Below are positions 48,700 through 54,151 of a stretch of 54,151 nucleotides of DNA, one piece after another (within the stretch, counting starts at the first letter, position 1; the number at the start of each line of letters is the position of its first letter). The stretch spans positions 1-54,151 of the forward strand of contig JALFTG010000023.1 of the NCBI GenBank assembly GCA_022779345.1, given 5' to 3'. The position numbers and the translations under genes are program-made. Under the pieces are notes generated by a model. The model was not told where the DNA came from. It was given only the letters and a program-made list of their open reading frames with translations, and made no database searches. This stretch comes from Oscillospiraceae bacterium (GTDB lineage Bacteria; Bacillota; Clostridia; Oscillospirales; Oscillospiraceae).

Positions 48700-49380
48700 A
48701 TGGCGATCATCATTTGCCGTACATTCATTATATATATCGCGCTGCTGGTGTCAATGCGTTTTATGGGGAAGCGGCAGCTGGGAGAACTGGAAGTTTCCGA
48801 GCTGGTGGTTGCCGTCATGGTGGCGGATGTGGCCGCCATGCCCCTGCAGGATATCGGCATCCCCATGCTCAACGGGCTCATCCCGGTGGTGCTGCTGTTC
48901 TGTTTTGAGATTCTGGTCACCGGGGCCGTGACGAAAAGCATCCGCTTCCGCACGCTGCTGTGTGGCAAGCCCAGCATTCTCGTGGCGGACGGGAAAATCG
49001 ATCAGGTCCAGATGCGGAAAAACCGCTTCACCCTGGACGAACTGTTTGAGGAGCTGCGCCAGCAGGGGGTGACGGATCTGTCCACCATCGAGCGGGCCGT
49101 GCTGGAGACCGGGGGAAATCTGAATGTGGTCCTCTTCCCTGCCCAGCAGCCGCCCACCTGCGCCCAGCTGGGAATCGAGGTGCCGCCTGCCGGATATCCC
49201 ACCATCCTCATCAACGACGGCCGGGTTCTGTCCCGGAACCTGCGGGTGATGGGGCTGGACGAGAGCTGGCTGGCCCAGACCCTCCGGGACCGGGGGATGG
49301 ACGATCCGGCGGATGTGTATCTCATGACCATTGATGGAGCCGGGACAGTGTGTCTGGCGGAAATGGAGCGGCAGGGATGA
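48700..49380 (+). CDS. DUF421 (YetF-like) membrane protein
   Basis: A 226-residue YetF-type protein: three N-terminal spans (to ~75), then cytosolic domains with MRKNRFTLDELFEELRQQGV near 106 and LETGGNLNVVLFP near 133. In spore formers YetF-like proteins affect spore membrane/germination properties; role here inferred only from family. Operon with the DUF4363 gene (ATGA overlap). Confidence 0.9.
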   Translation: MAIIICRTFIIYIALLVSMRFMGKRQLGELEVSELVVAVMVADVAAMPLQDIGIPMLNGLIPVVLLFCFEILVTGAVTKSIRFRTLLCGKPSILVADGKIDQVQMRKNRFTLDELFEELRQQGVTDLSTIERAVLETGGNLNVVLFPAQQPPTCAQLGIEVPPAGYPTILINDGRVLSRNLRVMGLDESWLAQTLRDRGMDDPADVYLMTIDGAGTVCLAEMERQG

Positions 49381-49757
49381 AAAAGGAAGTGTGCGCCGCC
49401 GGAATCATTCTGTGCCTGATCGCCGGGGCCGTGTGGAATGTGTATCATCTGGAGAACCTGGCCGGGCGGATGACAGAGCATATCCGGGCCGCTGAGACCG
49501 CCGAAGCGGAGGGCCGCTCCCTCCGGGCGGAGCAGGAACTGCGTCTGGCCCTGGAGATCTGGCTGGACGCGGACGGGTACACCCACATCTTCATCCGCCA
49601 TGCGGAGATCGACTCCACCTCCGACGCCTTTTATGAGGCCCTCACCGCCCTCTCCGACGGGGACATGGAGGAATTCCATGCCGCCTGCGAAAAGCTGCAG
49701 TATCACATTGACAGCATCGTCTCCATGGAGCACATCACGCCCCGGAGCGTGTTATGA
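49377..49757 (+). CDS. DUF4363 family protein
   Basis: A 126-residue protein with an N-terminal span or uncleaved signal ([20 protein letters not shown]) followed by an extracytoplasmic helical domain. DUF4363 commonly follows a YetF gene; function unknown. The end overlaps the convergent nrdR end by 6 bases. Confidence 0.85.
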   Translation: MKKEVCAAGIILCLIAGAVWNVYHLENLAGRMTEHIRAAETAEAEGRSLRAEQELRLALEIWLDADGYTHIFIRHAEIDSTSDAFYEALTALSDGDMEEFHAACEKLQYHIDSIVSMEHITPRSVL

Positions 49758-50222
49758 CTGAGCGCCGTTGCGGTCGCTGAGGAGTTTGGTCAGCTCCTCC
49801 ATGAAGGTGTTGATGTCCTTGAACTGGCGGTAGACCGAGGCAAAACGCACATAGGCCACCTCATCCAGATCCTTCAGCCGGTCCATGACCATGTTGCCCA
49901 CAGCCTCGGAGCTGATCTCGTGGTCCAGTTTGCCCATGAGCTCCTGCTCGATGTCATCGGCGATGCGCTCGATCTCCTGCAGGCCCACGGGGCGCTTCTC
50001 ACAGGCCCGGAGCATACCGTTGATCAGTTTGATCTTGTCAAAGGTCTGGCGGCTTCCGTCCCGCTTCACCACCACCAGGGGCATACGCTCAACGGTCTCA
50101 TAGGTGGTGAACCGCTTCTGACAGCCCAGGCACTCTCTTCTTCTGCGGATGGACGCCCCTTCATCGGCGGGGCGGGAGTCAATGACTTTGCTTTCCGAAT
50201 AGCCGCAAAACGGGCACTTCAT
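49752..50222 (-). CDS. nrdR: transcriptional repressor NrdR
   Basis: A 156-residue repressor of ribonucleotide reductase genes. N-terminal zinc ribbon CPFCG...[12 protein letters not shown], then the ATP-cone domain (~48-138) with [20 protein letters not shown]. It senses ATP/dATP. RBS AAGGAGG before ATG 50222. Confidence 0.97.
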   Translation of the reverse strand: MKCPFCGYSESKVIDSRPADEGASIRRRRECLGCQKRFTTYETVERMPLVVVKRDGSRQTFDKIKLINGMLRACEKRPVGLQEIERIADDIEQELMGKLDHEISSEAVGNMVMDRLKDLDEVAYVRFASVYRQFKDINTFMEELTKLLSDRNGAQS

Positions 50223-50277
50223 AAGCTTTGGCCTCCTTCAATGTCTGCAAAACGGGCTTTTCTTTTATAATCAGTTG

Positions 50278-50306
50278 ATTTTACCATACTTTCTCCGGCG
50301 GCACAA
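50278..50306 (-). promoter_or_regulatory. candidate nrdR promoter
   Basis: Minus strand TTGTGC (50306-50301), 17-base spacer, TAAAAT (50283-50278). The -35 is weak. Confidence 0.45.
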
Positions 50307-50324
50307 TATTCTGTGAAAAAAAAT

Positions 50325-50366
50325 CAGAAAATCGGGAACCCAGGGCATCCCTGTTTTCCCGATTCT
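50325..50366. terminator. hairpin between nrdR promoter and small membrane gene
   Basis: AATCGGGAA...TTTTCCCGATT enclosing CAGGGCATCCCTG. A GC-rich double stem with A/T flanks; which transcript it serves is unclear. Confidence 0.45.
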
Positions 50367-50372
50367 TTCCGG

Positions 50373-50401
50373 TTGTGTTCCGCCTCCCGGCAGGGTACAA
50401 T
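50373..50401 (+). promoter_or_regulatory. promoter of small membrane protein gene
   Basis: TTGTGT (50373-50378), 17-base spacer, TACAAT (50396-50401). The ATG is 20 bases downstream with GGAGG between. Confidence 0.5.
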
Positions 50402-50421
50402 GGCCCGGAGGTGGTTTTTTC

Positions 50422-50676
50422 ATGGTTGCATCCGCAAAGCGGCTGCTGGACAGGATCGTGTCCATGCAGCAGCTGCCCTGGGACATCTGGATGGGGTCGC
50501 TGATTCTGTCCTGCGTGCTGGTGTTCTGCGCGTTTCTCCTGATGCTGGAGGAGCCGTCCGGCCTGTCCGGAAAATACGATACATACCGGTGCGTGTGGGA
50601 ACTGGTGCGGCTGCCCCAGCTGGTATTGCTGCTGGGTATTCTGGCCAGCGTGTGCGCGGAGGATTACATACTCTGA
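50422..50676 (+). CDS. 84-residue two-span membrane protein, unknown
   Basis: Two hydrophobic segments (WMGSLILSCVLVFCAFLLML near 23 and LPQLVLLLGILASVCAEDYI near 64) with a short N-terminal amphipathic helix. GGAGG upstream of ATG 50422 and its own promoter. It converges on rnmV with a 13-base overlap. No family recognised. Confidence 0.6.
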   Translation: MVASAKRLLDRIVSMQQLPWDIWMGSLILSCVLVFCAFLLMLEEPSGLSGKYDTYRCVWELVRLPQLVLLLGILASVCAEDYIL

Positions 50677-51254
50677 CACAGCGCTTCCAGCGCTTCCCGG
50701 GTGGTCAGGATGTTGAGCACATCCAGCAGGGCGTTGGGGGACAGATGCTCCGGCAGATCCATGCGCCGGAGCAGTTCCTGCCGCTTTTCCGCGCTGCCCG
50801 GGCGGCCGGACAGGCCCAGGGCGTAGAGATCCGCCTTGGTGATGTCCCCGGCCCCGGCAGTGCTTTCCCCGTCCAGGGTGGCGCCGGAGCGGCGCAGGGC
50901 CTGGATCAGGACTTCCCGGTCCATGCCCTCCACGCCCAGCTTCCCCTCTTTGGATCGGGTGCGCTTGCGCCTTTCCTTGCCGGCCACATCCGGGATGTAG
51001 GCGTGCTTCACCAGAGCCGGGTCCAGACTGCTTTTCAGCTTGCTGCGGATCACGAAGCCCGCCCCGTCGGAGTCCGTCAGGATGACCACGCCCCGCTTCT
51101 GGGCCAGACGGCGGATCAGGTCCAGTTTTTCCGAATCGTTGAAGATTCCGAAGCCCTCCGTGGTAACGATGGTGGCGTCAAACACCTGCTTCAGGGTGTT
51201 CAGGTCATATCTGCCCTCCACCACCAGAACTTCCGATACTTTGATCTTTTCCAT
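50664..51254 (-). CDS. rnmV: ribonuclease M5
   Basis: A 196-residue Toprim-domain nuclease maturing 5S rRNA. Toprim motifs VLVVEGRYDLNTLKQVFDA near 9 (Glu) and VVILTDSDGAGFVIRSKL near 60 (DxD). Start ATG 51254 with GAGGACGG upstream. Downstream of holA in a conserved clostridial grouping. Confidence 0.9.
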   Translation of the reverse strand: MEKIKVSEVLVVEGRYDLNTLKQVFDATIVTTEGFGIFNDSEKLDLIRRLAQKRGVVILTDSDGAGFVIRSKLKSSLDPALVKHAYIPDVAGKERRKRTRSKEGKLGVEGMDREVLIQALRRSGATLDGESTAGAGDITKADLYALGLSGRPGSAEKRQELLRRMDLPEHLSPNALLDVLNILTTREALEALCQSM

Positions 51255-51262
51255 AACCGTCC

Positions 51263-52294
51263 TCATCCGTCGAAGGCCAGCTTCACCAGCAGCTCTTTCA
51301 GCAGGTCCTCATCCTCCGCGCCGCTGCTTTTCATGGCAAAGTCCGTCTCCGCACACAGCTCCACCGCCCGCTCCAGCCGGGAGATGGAGAATTTTTTTGC
51401 GTTGTTCTGGAGCTTTTTCACCAGAAAGTCAAGACGCACCCCGGTCACCGCCGTGATATATGCCCTGTCCCGGCGCTCCACCTCTGCCAGCTTGGCGGCA
51501 TAGATGTTCCTCATCTGGTTGCCGATCATGGCCAGGAGCATGATCGGCTCTGTATCCTTCCGGCCCAGCAGCTCCCCCATCACCCGGGCGGCGCCGTCAT
51601 AATTCCGGGCCGCCAGCTGGTCGGACAGCTCAAACACCGCCGTCTCCGCGGATTTGGAGGCCACGGCGTTGATGTCCGCTTTCGTAATGCTCTGGCCGGG
51701 GGCGTAGGCCGCCACCTTCTCGATCTCCGGAATCAGCTGCTGCATGAGGCGGCCGGAGTAGTTCACCAGATACTCCGCCGTGTCCGGGTCGATGGCCTTG
51801 TCGTGGGCGGCGAAGCGTTTTCGCACCCATTTCACGATGCTGGTCTGGGGCTGCTCGGTGAATTCCACATCCCGGCCGTATTTTCTGACGGCCTTGATCA
51901 GCTTTTTCCGGCCGTCCGGCTCATAGCCCGCGTCCTGCACGAACACCACCGTGCAGTAATCCGGGATGTCGGACAGCTGCTTCACCAGCTTGTCCGCCTC
52001 ACGCTCGTTCTGCCGGTTCAGATCCACCCCCCGGACCTCCACGAAGGTCCGCTCCGTGAGAAAAGGCAGGGCGTCCACCGCGTCCTCAAAGGCCCGGGCG
52101 CTGAAGCCGTCGGGGTTCAGCCGCTTGTAGCTGAAATCGTCCTCCCCGTCCGGCAGACAGGTCTTTTTCAGCAGGGTCACGAAGTCCTCCCGCAGATATT
52201 CCTCCGGTCCGTACAGGAGATAGACCCGCTGGGGACCGGCGTCCTTCAGTTCCTTTTTCAGTTTTCCGTAATCAAGTGTTTCCTTCTTCGCCAT
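51263..52294 (-). CDS. holA: DNA polymerase III delta subunit
   Basis: A 343-residue clamp-loader delta subunit. AAA-like N-terminal domain (RVYLLYGPEEYLREDFVTLL near 24, Walker A degenerate as expected for delta) and C-terminal collar (LERAVELCAETDFAMKSSGA near 310). Overlaps comEC by 23 bases; ATG 52294 or 52300 could both start translation. Confidence 0.93.
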   Translation of the reverse strand: MAKKETLDYGKLKKELKDAGPQRVYLLYGPEEYLREDFVTLLKKTCLPDGEDDFSYKRLNPDGFSARAFEDAVDALPFLTERTFVEVRGVDLNRQNEREADKLVKQLSDIPDYCTVVFVQDAGYEPDGRKKLIKAVRKYGRDVEFTEQPQTSIVKWVRKRFAAHDKAIDPDTAEYLVNYSGRLMQQLIPEIEKVAAYAPGQSITKADINAVASKSAETAVFELSDQLAARNYDGAARVMGELLGRKDTEPIMLLAMIGNQMRNIYAAKLAEVERRDRAYITAVTGVRLDFLVKKLQNNAKKFSISRLERAVELCAETDFAMKSSGAEDEDLLKELLVKLAFDG

Positions 52295-54151
52295 CGTCAT
52301 CCAGCCTCAGTTCAATATCGCCAAAGGTATCTGTCCGGTATACTACCACATTTTCCGCCGCGAGTCTATCCAGAGTTTCCGCCGCCGGGTGACCGTAGGG
52401 ATTATAGCCCACGGAGATCACCGCCTGCTCCGGGGAAAAGGTCTCCAGCAGGAGGCGGCTCGTGGAGGTACCGGCACCGTGGTGTCCCGCCACCAGAATG
52501 TCCCCGTCGGGGAGCACATAGGATCGCACCAGCCACTTCTCCGCCGTCTCGTCCGCGTCCCCGGTGATGAGCACCGAGGCATCTCCCAGCTCTGCCCGGA
52601 GGATCAGGCCCTGATTTTCCCCTTTGTAGGGCGGCACATATGCAGACAGGCTGATGTTTCCCACGGACACATCGCAGGTCTCGCTGACGGAATACACCTG
52701 CGTACCGTGGCGCTCCGCCGCGGCGAGGATATCCGCCAGGAACCCGTCCTCATCGTCGGCGCAGTCCGGCAGCAGGAGGCGGTCCACATCCACCCGGGTC
52801 ATAAGCCGGGTCACCCCGTTCACATGGTCGGCATGGAGATGGGTCAGCACCAGCAGGTCCACCTGCTCCCGCCGGCGGCCCAGAAGAAAGGCGGCGGTGT
52901 CATCCCCGGACCATGCACTGTCGCCGCCGCAGTCGATGACCACGGTGGTGCCCTCCCGGAGGAGCACGATGCTCTGTCCCTGCCCCACATCCACGGCGGC
53001 CAGTTCCGTGGTGTTGTCATAGCGCACATCCGTGCCGATCAGCAGCAGGCTCAGGACACTGACGGACAGGCACACCGGGAAGAACGGGCGGTAGGGCTGA
53101 TCGCCCCGGCGCAGGTATGTGATCAGAAACAGGACATAGCTCCCCGCCAGCCACCAGACCAGGTGGTTGCCGGACAGATACAGCGCACTATAGGGCAGGG
53201 CCGCAATCACTGCCGACACCCGGAGGATGATTTCCACGGGGACAGACAGGATCGTGCCCAAGGCCGGAGCGAGGGCCGGGAATACCGTGCCCAGCACGCA
53301 GGCCAGAAATCCGCCGATGAAGCACGCGGGCACCAGCCACAAGGTCAGAAGATTGGTCAGCACCCCGTACAGCGGCACATAGCCGAACCATGCCGCCGAC
53401 AATGGCAGGGAGAACACGGTGGCACCCACGCTGGCGGACACGGAGGCTGTGATGAGCCGGGCCAGCCGGGCCGGGAACCGGGGCAGTTTCCGGAAGTCCG
53501 ATGCCAGCCGCTCTGCCAGCCGTGGCGTGAGCAGGAGCAGTCCCGCCATGGCGGCGAAGCTGAGCTGGAGGCTGGCCGAACCGATGGAACAGGGGTTCCA
53601 GACCAGAAGCAGCAATAAGGCGAAGGACAGCGAGGTCACTCCATCCGCCTCCCGGCGCAGGGCCGGGGCCAGCAGGAACAGGCTCTCCATCAGCCCCGCC
53701 CGGAGCACCGACGGAGACAGGCCCGTCATCACCGCAAAGAAGGCAATCAGCAGGATACAAATCCACAGTCCCCGTCGGGTGCCAGTGAGCATGGTCACTG
53801 CCGTGACCAGAAAGGCCACATGCATACCGGACACGGCCATCACATGGAGAATGCCCGCCTGCGACAGGTCGGCATACACCTCCGGGTCGTCATATACATC
53901 CACCTTGTCCCCGGTGATCAGGGCCTTGACGAACAGGGCCGTCCGCTCCGGAAACAGGGTATCGCAGGCATTCTGCAGGAACCGGGACACATAGGCCGGG
54001 ACATACAGGTACCATCCGCTCCACTTCCCGGTGACGGTCACGGCGCCGGTGAAAGAGCCCCGGAGAGTGATGCCTTTGGACAGGAAGGTACTGGTGCTCT
54101 CCCCGCCGGCGGTGGCGGCGGAGATGAGGCGGACCTCACCGGTGATCTCGT
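52272..54151 (-). CDS. comEC: DNA internalization protein ComEC/Rec2 (5' end cut by window)
   Basis: At least 626 codons; the N-terminus lies beyond 54151. The visible part starts in the OB-like region, then the Competence membrane domain (~10 spans; GILHVMAVSGMHVAFLVTAV with the HxxxxSG-type motif) and a C-terminal metallo-beta-lactamase-like nuclease domain (AVDVGQGQSIVLL; LVLTHLHADHVNGV with intact HLHADH; LVAGHHGAGTSTS). Transports single-stranded DNA during natural transformation. Operon with holA and rnmV. Confidence 0.95.
   Translation of the reverse strand, partial: EITGEVRLISAATAGGESTSTFLSKGITLRGSFTGAVTVTGKWSGWYLYVPAYVSRFLQNACDTLFPERTALFVKALITGDKVDVYDDPEVYADLSQAGILHVMAVSGMHVAFLVTAVTMLTGTRRGLWICILLIAFFAVMTGLSPSVLRAGLMESLFLLAPALRREADGVTSLSFALLLLLVWNPCSIGSASLQLSFAAMAGLLLLTPRLAERLASDFRKLPRFPARLARLITASVSASVGATVFSLPLSAAWFGYVPLYGVLTNLLTLWLVPACFIGGFLACVLGTVFPALAPALGTILSVPVEIILRVSAVIAALPYSALYLSGNHLVWWLAGSYVLFLITYLRRGDQPYRPFFPVCLSVSVLSLLLIGTDVRYDNTTELAAVDVGQGQSIVLLREGTTVVIDCGGDSAWSGDDTAAFLLGRRREQVDLLVLTHLHADHVNGVTRLMTRVDVDRLLLPDCADDEDGFLADILAAAERHGTQVYSVSETCDVSVGNISLSAYVPPYKGENQGLILRAELGDASVLITGDADETAEKWLVRSYVLPDGDILVAGHHGAGTSTSRLLLETFSPEQAVISVGYNPYGHPAAETLDRLAAENVVVYRTDTFGDIELRLDDDGEEGNT

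Overview
This window looks like chromosome from a spore-forming, high-GC member of the Clostridia, most likely an Oscillospirales-type gut anaerobe. That is inferred from gene content: SpoIIE, SpoVB/MurJ-type and YlmC-type sporulation-associated proteins, the LL-diaminopimelate aminotransferase route to lysine, a two-subunit Fe-S fumarase, RNase M5 and CstA with its usual partner protein. Most genes lie on the minus strand in tight operons with 4-base ATGA overlaps. I see no phage, transposase, CRISPR array or rRNA. There is one tRNA, Gly(CCC).

Left part (1-9750). A UvrA paralogue runs off the left edge. Beside it is a YjdF-type gene under what looks like an azaaromatic (yjdF) riboswitch, with an anti-RBS segment complementary to the ribosome-binding site. 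A long minus-strand operon follows in transcription order from 8979 to 2691: LytTR regulator, DUF3021 membrane protein, zinc-ribbon KTR protein, 27-residue membrane peptide, internal terminator, PspC, ABC-2 transporter, DUF3795 protein, several small membrane proteins and a DUF4097 lipoprotein. This reads as an envelope-stress or peptide-response locus. Three of its genes are broken: two by single-base homopolymer changes and one acetyltransferase by truncation. A TetR regulator with a consensus promoter and three tandem 14-base repeats sits just upstream.

Middle part (9800-32000). Malic enzyme and fumarase are divergently transcribed from promoters that share one -10 box. YlmC, rpsB and tsf follow. 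Next is a polar amino-acid ABC transporter operon with two metallo-beta-lactamase-fold genes. Its leader looks like an undescribed transcription attenuator, its binding protein carries a signal-peptide frameshift and an apparent internal deletion, and its last gene is a metal-ligand-less twin of the MBL gene before it. Then come mgtE-AEC-trkA-trkH (Mg and K homeostasis), spoIIE, hup, mazG, a MurJ/SpoVB flippase and gap.

Right part (32000-54151). A histidine-kinase-like gene shares its -10 box with gap. It is followed by a DMT transporter, peptidase U32 family protein, mltG, a tiny Cys-rich membrane peptide, a folate/dTMP/glycosyltransferase/sirtuin run, cstA with its partner, tRNA-Gly, DUF4364, a conserved protein with a mother-cell-sigma-like promoter, glmM with a hexapeptide acyltransferase, dapL-dapF, YetF/DUF4363, nrdR, and rnmV-holA-comEC (comEC runs off the right edge).

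Best leads: (i) the attenuator leader at 19291-19571; (ii) a two-copy structured intergenic repeat at 12528-12646 and 46423-46528, whose flanking hairpins differ in sequence but keep their pairing; (iii) the decaying MBL/ABC operon; (iv) the LytTR-DUF3021-peptide operon; (v) two divergent promoter pairs with fused -10 boxes.
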